Shown: positions 53,970 through 63,486, counted from the stretch's first letter. The stretch: DNA of 64,000 bases from Olivibacter sp. XZL3 (GCF_004368405.1 NZ_SBJH01000008.1:210831-274830); one strand, 5' to 3'. The notes: generated by a model from the letters alone, not told the origin. Numbers and translations: made by a program.

Positions 53970-56141
53970 TTAAAGTCTAAATTTTATTCCGCCATTAATG
54001 ACAAATCCGTCCAATGGTGCATAAATGTCTTTAAATATAGGATTACTAATTGTACCTGTATAAATGTTGCCAAAACGTGTCTGCCTTGTATCAAGGAAAT
54101 TTTCAAAATTGACATATAACGAAAACCTTTCCCAAATCTTTTCAGCCATAAATCCACAAGTCCAATAGTCTTTTCCTGTTGTTCCATCGTTCAGCTTTTG
54201 CGGGCTGAAATAGTAGGCTTCTAAACCAACTTTCCATTTGTCTTCGATTTCATACATTAAAACCGAGTTAATACGGTGTTTTGGGGTTAACGGGCTTTCG
54301 GTAGTTGTTGCATTTTGGTGTAACTGTGCATCTGTATAAGTGTACCCTAAAAATAATTTCACATCATCGTAACCGATTTTGATATTGGTTTCTGTTCCTT
54401 TTGTATGGATGTAACCAGTAGAGTTTACAAATTGATAGAGATTAGCTGATGGATTTTCAAGTAATAGAGGATTATTCAAATAGGTATAAAAGAATAATTG
54501 ATTGATACTGAATGACCAACCATCGCCAATATTAGTGCGGTAATTTATATCTGCATTTCCACCATAACTTTTTTCCAGTTTATTGGTTTTATTGTTAATT
54601 GGCATTACGTTTTGATATTGTAAGCGTTCGCTTTCTTCGGTAAAGATAGTGGGTGTTTTATATCCAAATCCGCCGCCAATCCTTGATGTTAATCCGTTTG
54701 CAATATGGAATAGCGCCGATACTCTTGGCAAGAATACAGCCCCATAATCTATAACATAATCCGTTCTTAAACCTGCTTCCAATTGAAGCCAATCCGTAGC
54801 TTTAAAATTATTTTGGACGAAAGCCCCAAATGTGGTTTGCCTATAATCTCTTAACGGAAATACTGTAATCTGCTTTTCTTTAAAATTGTCCGTCCAAATA
54901 TTAACGCCTGTTACCCATTCTGACTTTTCTTTGCTGTAAGTATAATTAGCTTCCGTAAAAGTGGCTGTTTGCGTTCCCTCAAACTCGTAAGTGGGAATAG
55001 CCGTATTGCGGTTAAAATAACTTACACTGTTTTTGATTTGAAAAGAACTGTTTTCATTAATTAAATGGTCAAAAACAAATTGTGTGGAATAGCGTTGTGT
55101 TTTGTTTTCTTCAAAATATTGATGCGTATTATCCCCTTTGCCCTTGATGTAAAGTATATCGCCGCCCAAACGGTTCTCTATGGTTGTATTGATGCCAAAA
55201 TTCAGTTTCGTTTTATCATTGAAGTAAACAAATAATTTAGGGTTCAATACGAAGCGTTCAAACTTTGGAATGGCGGAAAAACCAATTTTTGCAGGGTCAT
55301 AAGCTCCGTTTCTGTTGTGCGAAGCGAAAATAGTTGTTCCAATTTTATTGAATTTTTGCCCATAAAAACCATTAATGTCTAAACCTCTCCCTGATGTTCC
55401 GTTGATATGAAAGCGTAAATCTCTTTCATCAGTTGGCGTTTTGGAAATCAAGTTGACTAATCCTGCTATTGCTCCACCTCCGTAAAGTGTAGAAGTTGAG
55501 CCTTTGATAACTTCAACCTGCTTTAAATCAAGTGGCGGAATTTGTAATAAGCCCAAACCACTTGAAGCTCCCGAATAAATCGGAAAACCGTCTTTAAGGA
55601 TTTGTGTATATCGTCCGTCAAGTCCCTGAATACGGATACTCGCATTGGCACTTGTGGGCGACGTAGTTTGTACGTGAATACCTGTACTTTCTGCCAAAAG
55701 CATACGAATATCTCCCGGTTTCATATTCCCTTTTTCTCCCAACTCCTCACTTCCAATAAACTCAATACGTGTAGGAATATTTTGTATGCTTCTTGTACTT
55801 CGGGTAGATGTAATTACAACACCCTCTAATTCCTCTGAATTTTCTTTGAGCAGAATTTCAATAACATTGGTATCCTTTAGTGGAAATTCTATTTTTTCAA
55901 TAAACTCTTCAAAGCCTACGTAGCTAAAATGTATCTCCTGTATTCCATCAGGAATATTCGATAATATAATCTGTCCTTTTTCGTTCGAGGTTCCTCCAAT
56001 TGAGGTGCCTTTTATAGATGTTGTTACACCAATCAAGGGTTCTTTTGTTTCACTGTTTTTTACAACAATGTTTAATGTATTTTGTGCATATACACAAAGG
56101 TTGAGTGCCATAAAAAATGACACAATGAGTATTTTTTTCAT
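53970..56141 (-). CDS. TonB-dependent outer membrane receptor
   Basis: An outer membrane transporter driven by TonB. It has a signal peptide (1-19), a carboxypeptidase-regulatory-like domain (about 20-105), a plug domain with GSTSTLYGGGAIAGLVNLIS (about 215-234), and a beta-barrel ending in a C-terminal aromatic/basic residue (GGIKFRL). The length of 723 residues is normal. Its operon neighbours are a Cys-rich exported protein and a cation transporter, which suggests a metal or metal chelate as substrate. No SusD partner is present. Confidence 0.92.
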   Translation of the reverse strand: MKKILIVSFFMALNLCVYAQNTLNIVVKNSETKEPLIGVTTSIKGTSIGGTSNEKGQIILSNIPDGIQEIHFSYVGFEEFIEKIEFPLKDTNVIEILLKENSEELEGVVITSTRSTRSIQNIPTRIEFIGSEELGEKGNMKPGDIRMLLAESTGIHVQTTSPTSANASIRIQGLDGRYTQILKDGFPIYSGASSGLGLLQIPPLDLKQVEVIKGSTSTLYGGGAIAGLVNLISKTPTDERDLRFHINGTSGRGLDINGFYGQKFNKIGTTIFASHNRNGAYDPAKIGFSAIPKFERFVLNPKLFVYFNDKTKLNFGINTTIENRLGGDILYIKGKGDNTHQYFEENKTQRYSTQFVFDHLINENSSFQIKNSVSYFNRNTAIPTYEFEGTQTATFTEANYTYSKEKSEWVTGVNIWTDNFKEKQITVFPLRDYRQTTFGAFVQNNFKATDWLQLEAGLRTDYVIDYGAVFLPRVSALFHIANGLTSRIGGGFGYKTPTIFTEESERLQYQNVMPINNKTNKLEKSYGGNADINYRTNIGDGWSFSINQLFFYTYLNNPLLLENPSANLYQFVNSTGYIHTKGTETNIKIGYDDVKLFLGYTYTDAQLHQNATTTESPLTPKHRINSVLMYEIEDKWKVGLEAYYFSPQKLNDGTTGKDYWTCGFMAEKIWERFSLYVNFENFLDTRQTRFGNIYTGTISNPIFKDIYAPLDGFVINGGIKFRL

Positions 56142-56229
56142 TGTAAAAATGATACTTAATGTATATAAATAAGCTATGACGATGCAAAGACATCGCTTTT
56201 TAATTAATTTGTGCTGAAAGCATTATACA

Positions 56230-56544
56230 TTAAGCAAGTTGCGGGGGACGCCAAATGGAAAATGGAAAATCAGAAACAGGTGGGGTCAGCATATTTCCTA
56301 ACTTCCGTTGCGGTTCTTTTACTGAATGGACAATAGAGAAATGAAAAGTAGTTAAAACAAATCCTGTACAGGTGTTGCAACTAAAAAAAGGCGAGCAACA
56401 TCCCTTATTACAATCTTGGTCATCCTGTCCGTTTTGTCCTTGTTCGGTAGTATGCTTCTGCATACATTTATCCTCAATAAAAGTCGGTACTGCTGATAAA
56501 AGCAATACATAGGCGGCTAATATTAAAGATATAAACTTCACCAT
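56230..56544 (-). CDS. DUF6660-like Cys-rich exported protein
   Basis: A 104-residue protein with a signal peptide or membrane anchor (about 1-20). It is followed by a Cys-rich part (Cys27; CNKGCC near 43-48; CNTC near 55-58) and ends SFPFSIWRPPQLA-like. It resembles the small DUF6660 proteins encoded beside metal-linked TonB receptors in Bacteroidota; the assignment is tentative. The Cys residues could bind copper or zinc. It lies 88 bp upstream of the receptor gene. Confidence 0.7.
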   Translation of the reverse strand: MVKFISLILAAYVLLLSAVPTFIEDKCMQKHTTEQGQNGQDDQDCNKGCCSPFFSCNTCTGFVLTTFHFSIVHSVKEPQRKLGNMLTPPVSDFPFSIWRPPQLA

Positions 56545-56614
56545 ACAAAGTTAAATAAAAATTAATTGCGTTAGCTCACAAATCTTGTGGAGGTAGTTAA
56601 AGCGAATAGTTTTT

Positions 56615-56887
56615 TTATCGAGATTGTTCGGTTTTTACTTCAGGCTGCTGTTTTTCCTTTTTCTCACGGGAATAAACCCACAGTGACAACAGACCGAAAA
56701 TAATCAGTGCGTAAGCTATCCATTTACCAACCCTTTCAATCAATTTAATGAAAACCGAACTTTCATAAGATGAGAAACCCTCTGCTCCCATAGGGCTGCG
56801 CCTGTAAAACTTCCTGCGGTTAATCCAGTAACGAAGTCCCAAGCCTGCAACCAAAAATATGATACCTATAACCAATGATGCGACCAT
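56615..56887 (-). CDS. small membrane protein of the element
   Basis: A 90-residue protein with two membrane segments (about 2-20 and 52-70), separated by a basic loop (RRKFYRRSPMG), and a charged tail. No family is recognised. It lies between the metal cargo cluster and the transfer genes on the same strand as both. Confidence 0.62.
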   Translation of the reverse strand: MVASLVIGIIFLVAGLGLRYWINRRKFYRRSPMGAEGFSSYESSVFIKLIERVGKWIAYALIIFGLLSLWVYSREKKEKQQPEVKTEQSR

Positions 56888-56965
56888 AACAAAAACACTT
56901 TATTTCCACTGTTTGAATTTACGAAAAATATTTGTTTCAGCCTGTAAACGATGTGAATTAAATGC

Positions 56966-57000
56966 GAAAGAGGCTTACCCCAAAAGGCAAGCCTCTTTCA
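56966..57000. terminator. hairpin beside the tra operon end
   Basis: GAAAGAGGCTT (56966-56976) and AAGCCTCTTTC (56989-56999) form a perfect 11-bp stem. No clear T tract follows, so this may be a second terminator or a bidirectional one. Confidence 0.6.
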
Positions 57001-57092
57001 TTGTTTATGGAAATAAAACCTTACTCAACACTGAAATAGATTACAAGGATAAGAAATTATTTCTTTTGAAATACACTGCCCGGCTGAAAATT

Positions 57093-57129
57093 AAAAACGG
57101 CTTACCAATCAGATAAGCCGTTTTTTTTT
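57093..57129 (-). terminator. terminator at the end of the tra operon
   Basis: AAAACGGCTTA and TAAGCCGTTTT (57094-57124) form an 11-bp stem with T runs on both sides. It lies 18 bp after the traQ stop, so it probably ends the minus-strand transfer operon. Confidence 0.85.
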
Positions 57130-57146
57130 GAATTGAAATACTGCTC

Positions 57147-57596
57147 TTAATCGCTGCTGTTAAACTGAAAAGTTATCTGCTTTTCATTCCCGAAGCTGTC
57201 CGAAATCCAAACGTCAAAAGACTGTGAAACGGCAGACGTTGAAGTGTAGTACAGCCTGAACTGCTCCGTTGGTAATTGGTACAGGTCATTGGGCTGATAC
57301 GGCGGTTCGTTGTAGTATTGCAATGTTCCCTGCCCGTCAAATTGAAAGTAACGGAGGAAATACTGCGTATTGCTGTAATTGCCTGTACGCTGTATGGTAA
57401 TGCGTATTTCTACGGTCTGCCCGTTTGCAACATCTTTAGGCACTGGCATTACATTGACCTCGAAAGGAAAATTGTTCTGTATTTCGAGGTCATCATCTTT
57501 GCTGCAAGATACCAACGTAACCGAAGCTGTGAGGATTGTCAGGAATACATATAGTGGCAGTAGCCCCGTTCTGAATTTATTGAATATTGCTATCAT
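57147..57596 (-). CDS. traQ: conjugal transfer protein TraQ (DUF3872)
   Basis: An exported protein of 149 residues with a lipoprotein-like signal (VTLVSCS, Cys at about 31). A beta-rich domain with QTVEIRITIQRTGNY (about 59-73) and a C-terminal WISDSFGNEKQITFQF follow. It matches TraQ of CTnDOT-type elements, the last gene of the transfer operon. Its role in the mating channel is not known in detail. Confidence 0.85.
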   Translation of the reverse strand: MIAIFNKFRTGLLPLYVFLTILTASVTLVSCSKDDDLEIQNNFPFEVNVMPVPKDVANGQTVEIRITIQRTGNYSNTQYFLRYFQFDGQGTLQYYNEPPYQPNDLYQLPTEQFRLYYTSTSAVSQSFDVWISDSFGNEKQITFQFNSSD

Positions 57597-57608
57597 CGTT
57601 TTTACGTT

Positions 57609-58169
57609 TTAAAAGTTAAACCTTAATCCCACACCTGCTGACGGTCGGAACTGTTGTAAATCCGTACCCCAAAGGATTTTTGTACGCCCTTGCAGGACTA
57701 ATACAAAACGGTCGGACAGGTACGTTTCAAAAGTGAGGCGACCGCCTGCACCGTAGATAAAATTATCTTCGCTCAATATCTTCGCACCGTCGTACAACAT
57801 TGTTTCGCCCCGGTTGATGGTTTCGTAACCGACCACACCTGTTACGGCGAAATTCAGCGTGATGTTCTTACGGGCATCGCCCAACAAAAAGAAGCTGTAA
57901 CCGCCCTCTGCGGAATAGGTTTCCTGCGGTATGCGGAGGTCTTTATACCCGTGGTACTGGTGGGTATATTCCAACGCCCAAAGCTGATAGTTACCATTCT
58001 TACCGTTTACCGTCATTGCTGCGCTGATGTAGTAATCATTGCCAATCTTATCATCGGACAATACACCTGCACTTATTTCCAATCCTTTCTGCTTCGGCAG
58101 CATTCTTTGCGCCTGTGCAGCCGTGATGCCTATCAGGACAAACAGCACGGTATAGATATACTTTTTCAT
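57609..58169 (-). CDS. traO: conjugal transfer protein TraO
   Basis: A 186-residue exported protein with a signal peptide (1-20, ending AQAQ). It has a beta-barrel-like pattern, with motifs KQKGLEISAGVLSDDK (about 25-40) and a C-terminal FRPSAGVGLRFNF. It resembles TraO of Bacteroidota conjugative transposons, probably an outer membrane part of the mating channel. It lies between traN and traQ with short spacers (26 and 12 bp). Confidence 0.88.
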   Translation of the reverse strand: MKKYIYTVLFVLIGITAAQAQRMLPKQKGLEISAGVLSDDKIGNDYYISAAMTVNGKNGNYQLWALEYTHQYHGYKDLRIPQETYSAEGGYSFFLLGDARKNITLNFAVTGVVGYETINRGETMLYDGAKILSEDNFIYGAGGRLTFETYLSDRFVLVLQGRTKILWGTDLQQFRPSAGVGLRFNF

Positions 58170-58195
58170 ATAATTGCTATTGCTTTAAAGGGTTA

Positions 58196-59089
58196 TTAAA
58201 ATTTCAGGTGCATATCGTCAATCAAACGGGCTTTGATTAAATCGGAATTTTCGACGTGCAATGTTTGATGCCTGCCACCGTTTTTCTCGAAAATCTCAAT
58301 CAGCAGTACCTTATCATCGGCAATGGTAAACTGGTCTAACAGGAACACATTTTGTTCGGTCGATTTTCCGGAAATACCGTCCAATGGCTTGTAAGTTCTC
58401 AAAGGAGTTAAAGGGCGTTCCTGGACTACGGTGCGTTTAGCTACCTTTTTATCCACTACTTTGAAATTGATGAAATCAATCTCGAAAGGAACATTGGCAC
58501 GGTTTCTCAATTCAGTATGGAAATAGTATTTGCCGTTATGTATGTAAATCCCTTTTAGGATAAACTGAATGCCGAAACTCTTAGCACCGATATGCTTTAC
58601 AATGCGTTTGTCTTTCTTGTAAATGGTTTCCAAAAGCAAGCCTGCCAGTGACGGCGAATTGTTGCCCAGTTCTTCAAAAAGCACATCGTTACCTTTGGCT
58701 TTATCCACCGCTTTTTGCATCGTGAGCAGGTCATAGCTCATTGCCTCCGGGTAGGAACTGTAATACACGTTGAAACTATAAAAACGTCCGTCATTCGTAA
58801 TAACGGAAAAATTCGTTTCCGGCTCAAAGTCCCTTACAGATGCTTTTACACGCAACACGTTTTCCGCATCTTCGGCTTTCCCTGCAATAAGGTATTCGCT
58901 GCCCAAATCCACGTAACGAATGGCAGTCGGGAAAATCAGGTGCGAGGTTTTATCGTAGGTAACTTCCATACGGTACGGCTCTATCTTGCCCAATGCAAGT
59001 GGTGTTCTGATGCTGTCCTGTGCATTAGATTGTGCAGCAAAGCCGAGTATAAGGGCAATAGCCCAAAAGGTTTTTAAATGATTTTTCAT
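58196..59089 (-). CDS. traN: conjugal transfer protein TraN (DUF4138)
   Basis: An exported protein of 297 residues with a signal peptide (1-23). The start of the mature part, KTSHLIFPTAIRYVDLGSE (about 46-64), is typical of the DUF4138/TraN family, a VirB9-like component of the mating channel. The C-terminal half carries DEVLLIEIFEKNGGRH-like sequence. It lies 26 bp upstream of traO and 24 bp after traM. Confidence 0.9.
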   Translation of the reverse strand: MKNHLKTFWAIALILGFAAQSNAQDSIRTPLALGKIEPYRMEVTYDKTSHLIFPTAIRYVDLGSEYLIAGKAEDAENVLRVKASVRDFEPETNFSVITNDGRFYSFNVYYSSYPEAMSYDLLTMQKAVDKAKGNDVLFEELGNNSPSLAGLLLETIYKKDKRIVKHIGAKSFGIQFILKGIYIHNGKYYFHTELRNRANVPFEIDFINFKVVDKKVAKRTVVQERPLTPLRTYKPLDGISGKSTEQNVFLLDQFTIADDKVLLIEIFEKNGGRHQTLHVENSDLIKARLIDDMHLKF

Positions 59090-59113
59090 TGTTTTATTTA
59101 TTTGAGTTCAACA

Positions 59114-60454
59114 TTATTTTTTAGATACAAGAAAGACCTGATAGCCTGCTTTGAGTGCAACCTTTGGCGTTCTTACTTTCTTAGCGAAATAGCCCGAAAT
59201 ACCTTGCACTGCACTTTTACTTAGGTCAGAAGTAATTTGCTGTCCAGGAGTAGAACTCATACTGAAGCTCGAACCTGTGGCATTGCCCATATTGGCTACA
59301 ATGTCCGTAACCGCATTTCTTTCAGGCGAATACGGAACATATAAACCTTGCTGTCCGTCCAAATCATAAATAGTAATATCTACCGGGATGATATTGCCCT
59401 CCAGTTCTACCGAAGTAACTTTTAATTGTAACCTGCCATTCTGAAATTTGGCATTAGCCGTTACAATTGTTCCTTTGGGGATGGTACGTTGCGGGGTTTT
59501 GGCAGGCTCTAACAGGCGTAAACGCACACCCGTTTCGCCAACTACCGTTTGGGCTTCGTGTACACAGGCTTTGATACTGTTTTTAGGCTGTACCACCTCT
59601 TCAGTAGAACCTGCGGTATAGAACCCCCTGTTTTTTGTTTGGCTCCAATCGGCTGCAAAGGCACTGTCCGACGGTTCACGGTACAAGGCTGATACAATGT
59701 TCTTTCTTGTTGGTGTGAACGATACAAATTGCTCTTTTTGGTTAGCACCCGCAGCAGCAGGAGTTGCACCGATGGCAGGAGCAGCGTTTCCGGTATTGGC
59801 ATTTTGGGGAAGATACTTTGCTGCCATTTCATAGGATTTCTCCATTAATTTGAGTTGGTCGTCAACGGTGGCCACAGGTGGCACATCTTTTTCCGACAAC
59901 TTTGCTTTCAGTTCGTCCACTTGCTTACGGAGTTCCATTGTTTCAGCATTGTCATTATTATAAAATGAACCCAGTGTGCTTTGTGCATTACGGTAGCTGT
60001 TCAATGCAGAATTTCCGTTTCGTCCCGAATTTCTGCCACCACCGCCAAAGCCGTTGCTTTCTTCATCTTCTTCAGGTAAGTTTTCTTCATTGTCAGCAGA
60101 TGCACTGTCTTCAGTATTCCAATAATCAGAAAGCGTGGTTAGCGCATTCCGCTTTTCCTGCTCTTTGCGTTCGAGCATTTCCTGCTCATACGCCTTGCTT
60201 TTATCATCGGGCATCCCTGCTCCGGTAGCCTGCGGTACAGCATCGTTCAACCCGATATTTTCAACCGCTTTTTTATCTTTCGACGGTTTAAATATGAGGT
60301 ACATACAGCCGAGAAATACCACGCCCATCAAAAGGAATATGATTGGCTTTTTGAGCTTATCCTTATTGCTCTTTTTATTATCCGGCAGATTTGATGCTCC
60401 GTTTTGGTCTTCTCCCTCAACGAGAAAGCTGACCCTTTTTTCATTTTCTTTCAT
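59114..60454 (-). CDS. traM: conjugal transfer protein TraM
   Basis: A 446-residue protein with one membrane segment (about 34-52), a long linker rich in Gly/Asn/Ser (about 110-165) and a C-terminal domain (about 280-446) with GTIVTANAKFQNGRLQLKV and QQGLYVPYSPERNAV. It resembles VirB10-like TraM of CTnDOT elements, which spans the periplasm. Its start overlaps the end of traL by 14 bp. Confidence 0.92.
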   Translation of the reverse strand: MKENEKRVSFLVEGEDQNGASNLPDNKKSNKDKLKKPIIFLLMGVVFLGCMYLIFKPSKDKKAVENIGLNDAVPQATGAGMPDDKSKAYEQEMLERKEQEKRNALTTLSDYWNTEDSASADNEENLPEEDEESNGFGGGGRNSGRNGNSALNSYRNAQSTLGSFYNNDNAETMELRKQVDELKAKLSEKDVPPVATVDDQLKLMEKSYEMAAKYLPQNANTGNAAPAIGATPAAAGANQKEQFVSFTPTRKNIVSALYREPSDSAFAADWSQTKNRGFYTAGSTEEVVQPKNSIKACVHEAQTVVGETGVRLRLLEPAKTPQRTIPKGTIVTANAKFQNGRLQLKVTSVELEGNIIPVDITIYDLDGQQGLYVPYSPERNAVTDIVANMGNATGSSFSMSSTPGQQITSDLSKSAVQGISGYFAKKVRTPKVALKAGYQVFLVSKK

Positions 60455-60725
60455 AAATCTGATTTTTTAAAATTGTTGATACACTATCCTGCAACCTTGC
60501 AGGATTTTTACTTTTAAGGACAGGGTTCTCGATATGCTCTATGACCATACCGTTACCGGACTTTGAGGTATCGTACATCACTTTGCCAATGACCGCTACG
60601 GTAAGCAGCAGATAACCCACAAAGAAGTACAGCGTATATCGGTGCTGTTTGCGCAAGGGCAACGCCCGCCAACGTTCGTCCAACTTGTCAAAGTATCTGT
60701 CCATATTTGCTCTTAATTTTTTCAT
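60441..60725 (-). CDS. traL: conjugal transfer protein TraL (DUF3989)
   Basis: A 94-residue protein with a basic N-terminal part (LRANMDRYFDKLDERWRALP) and one membrane segment (about 31-50). It is the small TraL-type membrane protein of these operons. Its stop overlaps the traM start. Confidence 0.85.
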   Translation of the reverse strand: MKKLRANMDRYFDKLDERWRALPLRKQHRYTLYFFVGYLLLTVAVIGKVMYDTSKSGNGMVIEHIENPVLKSKNPARLQDSVSTILKNQIYERK

Positions 60726-60743
60726 AGCCTTACTATTTCTGTG

Positions 60744-61172
60744 TTACAGCTTGAAACGCTTAGGACTTTTACCCGCCTGTTGCTTCGGCGCATCGTTAAC
60801 CAGTGCGACCGCTTCCGTTAATTTGGGTGCGGACATTACGGACAGGTTTGCCAGTTCCGTTTTTTTGAGTAATTGCCCAAAGCCGTCTTTCTTGGCTATT
60901 TCCATTCGGCTAAGAGAGAATTTTCCATTCAGGTATTTTACCCACATATTGCATTCTACACAGGGCTTGTCATCGCCCGACCATTGTAGGTAGCCTGTCA
61001 GCAGTAAGTCCTGCTTAGGCAAACTGTCTGCACCTTTTTGGCAGCTTTCGAGGTATTCGCTGATGCTGTCTTTCAGCTTTCCGGCATACGCTCCCTGCGT
61101 ATGGAAATACCCGTTATATCCTTTGTCGGTAAGGATTTTTGCGAACGTGCTTAAATCTGATAATGCTTCCAT
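60744..61172 (-). CDS. tra-operon protein of unknown function
   Basis: A 142-residue soluble protein starting MEALSDLSTFAKILTDKGYNGYFH, with CQKGADSLPKQDLLLTGYL and KPCVECNMWVKYLNG (about 88-102). It sits between traK and traL and has no counterpart in the CTnDOT order that I can name. A basic tail (KQQAGKSPKRFKL) may bind nucleic acid or membrane. Confidence 0.7.
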   Translation of the reverse strand: MEALSDLSTFAKILTDKGYNGYFHTQGAYAGKLKDSISEYLESCQKGADSLPKQDLLLTGYLQWSGDDKPCVECNMWVKYLNGKFSLSRMEIAKKDGFGQLLKKTELANLSVMSAPKLTEAVALVNDAPKQQAGKSPKRFKL

Positions 61173-61184
61173 AAGATTGTTTTT

Positions 61185-61808
61185 TTAGCGTTCGATGACC
61201 TCTATATCCTTATTTTCCACGACTGCAAATTTTTCAATATTGAAGCCCTGCGGATTATTGTCGGAACGAACGGAGTTGACGAGATAGCAGGAAGTAATCA
61301 GGTTACGCCTGGTTACGTTGCTTGACCGGATAATGAACTGTTTGGCATAAGTACGCACTGCATAAGGGTAGTTGTCGAAATTGCACAAGACACTATCCAC
61401 CTCGATGCGTTGCTGCACGTTCCCCGAAATGATACGGCTGTAATAGCCCTTTTCCGACAAGTCTTTGTAGTAATCAAAAGCACTTTTATCGGCAAGGTTG
61501 AATGCCCTGCTCATATTGCTTTCAATAGCGTTCTTGTCGGGCGCAAGCGTAAAGAACAGTTCGTGAAATCTCCTTACGTGTTCCCTTGCCTCAACCGGGC
61601 GGTTGATGCTCGCATCCTGCGATAAGGCAAGCATCAGGGATTTGCCGTTATCCAGTACATAGATTTTTTGGCGTTGTTCTTCTGCAAAGCGGTAGGAACG
61701 CCATACGGTGTAACCTACCACGATAATGCAGAGAACCGCAAACACAATGGCATATAATCTTATCTGCCTAAAGCTGTTTTCGATATTTCTTAGCGTTTTA
61801 AATTCCAT
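61185..61808 (-). CDS. traK: conjugal transfer protein TraK
   Basis: A 207-residue inner-membrane protein with one N-terminal segment (about 17-37) and a periplasmic domain. It starts MEFKTLRNIENSFRQIRLYA, as is typical of TraK of Bacteroidota conjugative transposons, and resembles VirB8. It lies 19 bp upstream-to-downstream from traJ and 12 bp before the unknown gene. Confidence 0.9.
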   Translation of the reverse strand: MEFKTLRNIENSFRQIRLYAIVFAVLCIIVVGYTVWRSYRFAEEQRQKIYVLDNGKSLMLALSQDASINRPVEAREHVRRFHELFFTLAPDKNAIESNMSRAFNLADKSAFDYYKDLSEKGYYSRIISGNVQQRIEVDSVLCNFDNYPYAVRTYAKQFIIRSSNVTRRNLITSCYLVNSVRSDNNPQGFNIEKFAVVENKDIEVIER

Positions 61809-61827
61809 TTTTTAGAATGATTAATGA

Positions 61828-62823
61828 TTATTTATTCATCAGTTTACCGCCGATGTTTCCAACTGTTGAACCTGCGCCTGCTCCGGCGATGTTTCCGGCT
61901 TTCATTGCTGTGGAGTTTACATTGCGGGTAAAGTTTCCTGCGCCTCCGGCTTGGATTACCCAACCTGTTACTGTCGGGATAGTGAAGTACCCGATGATGC
62001 CGATAATCATAAAGATGATGTACACGGTATTGCTTGTATCAGGTATATAGGTAGGGTCGGCAAGCATTGCTATATCCCGTTCTAAAATGAGGGATTGTAT
62101 TCTTGCCAACATTGAGCTGAACAAATCCGAAACGGGAAGCCATAGGTAAACGCTGACGTACCTCGTGAGCCATTGCGAGAGCGTGGACTGAAAGCCGTCC
62201 CACACGGAAATAGCAAAGGCTATTGGTCCGAGTATGGACAGGACTATCAGGAAAAACGTTCGTATGGTATCAATGACCAAAGCCGCCGCCTGAAAGAGTA
62301 TTTCCAATAGATTGCGAAACCAATCTTTTAAGGCTTTCTCTATCTTGTAGGCTTGCCTGTCCATATACATACCCGCCATCGTACCAATGTCGGAGGGCGA
62401 CCATCCCAGTTCGTCCAGTTTTTTATCAAACTCTTCGTCTGATACCATATAGGCGGTTTCGGGGTTCCTGACCATTGCCTCGTATTCCAACTGGTCTTTC
62501 TGCTGTTGCAGCTTGTTAAGGTCAAGCACCTGGTCTTCGAGTATTTGGTGGGTTCCTACCACCACCGGGCTTAATACCGCATTTATGGTTCCCAGTACAA
62601 TGGTTGGGAAGAACATAATACAAAGCCCCAAAGCAAACGGGCGCAGCAAAGGGAACATATCAATAGGTTCGGCACGGCTTAAAGCCTGCCAAACCTTTAA
62701 TGCCACATAGAACAATGCTCCCAATCCCGCCAAACCCTTAGCAACTGCCGCCATATCGCCTGCAAGTGGCATCATATCATCATAAAGCGACCGCAGGAGT
62801 TCGTGAAGATTATCCCATTCCAT
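61828..62823 (-). CDS. traJ: conjugal transfer protein TraJ
   Basis: A 331-residue polytopic inner-membrane protein (segments at about 30-47, 65-85, 180-205, 260-285), like VirB6. It starts MEWDNLHELLRSLYDDMMPLAG and contains WDGFQSTLSQWLTRYVSVYLW (about 207-227), as TraJ of these elements does. It ends in a Gly-rich tail. It lies 3 bp after traI. Confidence 0.92.
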   Translation of the reverse strand: MEWDNLHELLRSLYDDMMPLAGDMAAVAKGLAGLGALFYVALKVWQALSRAEPIDMFPLLRPFALGLCIMFFPTIVLGTINAVLSPVVVGTHQILEDQVLDLNKLQQQKDQLEYEAMVRNPETAYMVSDEEFDKKLDELGWSPSDIGTMAGMYMDRQAYKIEKALKDWFRNLLEILFQAAALVIDTIRTFFLIVLSILGPIAFAISVWDGFQSTLSQWLTRYVSVYLWLPVSDLFSSMLARIQSLILERDIAMLADPTYIPDTSNTVYIIFMIIGIIGYFTIPTVTGWVIQAGGAGNFTRNVNSTAMKAGNIAGAGAGSTVGNIGGKLMNK

Positions 62824-62826
62824 AGT

Positions 62827-63459
62827 TTACCAGTATTTTTGGTTAGCAGTTCCGTAGAGTTCAAGCACTCTTTGGGCATCGTTTTTCTTTTTCGCTCTTA
62901 GGTAGCTTACAGAAATGTTTTTGTTGGTGTAGTAACGTACAAGGCTGTGGTAATCCTTTACCTCTTTGTACACACGGTCAATAACATCCATACGCTCTTT
63001 GTCATTGAGTGAAAGGTCTGTGGCGGTTATAATCTGCTTCAACTCTTTTAGCAGTTCGGTACTTTCATTAAGCAGTGCAGAATAACCGTTGCCGATAGCG
63101 ACCAATTCCTGCGGTGTGAAATTTGGGTCGTTCATCATCTTGCCAAAATTCTGCACGTACATTTCGGACACATCCCCGACCAACAATACCGTTTGCTGCA
63201 CCTTACGGGCATCTTTTACAAGGTTGTTGATGGCTTTCAGCTTGTCGTAGTATTCCTTACCCTGGTCGTACACTTTCTTCACTTCGTTGAAGTTCTTTAT
63301 CACATTGCTCACGGTCGAAGAAGTCTGTATGATTTCGTTCGCAGAGTTGATAATTCCTGAAGCCAGGTTTGCAGGGTCAGTAACTACAAACTGGGCTTTT
63401 GCTGACGGTGCTACGGCGAGCATTAATGCCGTACACACCAGATACAATACTTTTTTCAT
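62827..63459 (-). CDS. traI: conjugal transfer protein TraI (DUF4141)
   Basis: An exported protein of 210 residues with a signal peptide (1-22, ending AKAQ). A long helical region follows (about 30-190), with QTSSTVSNVIKNFNEVKKVYD (about 45-65) and NFGKMMNDPNFTPQEL. It matches the DUF4141 protein encoded between traG and traJ in CTnDOT-like operons, a VirB5-like component. The name TraI here is not the relaxase. Confidence 0.88.
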   Translation of the reverse strand: MKKVLYLVCTALMLAVAPSAKAQFVVTDPANLASGIINSANEIIQTSSTVSNVIKNFNEVKKVYDQGKEYYDKLKAINNLVKDARKVQQTVLLVGDVSEMYVQNFGKMMNDPNFTPQELVAIGNGYSALLNESTELLKELKQIITATDLSLNDKERMDVIDRVYKEVKDYHSLVRYYTNKNISVSYLRAKKKNDAQRVLELYGTANQKYW

Positions 63460-63486
63460 TGTTTCTGAATTTTAAAATGTTAATGA

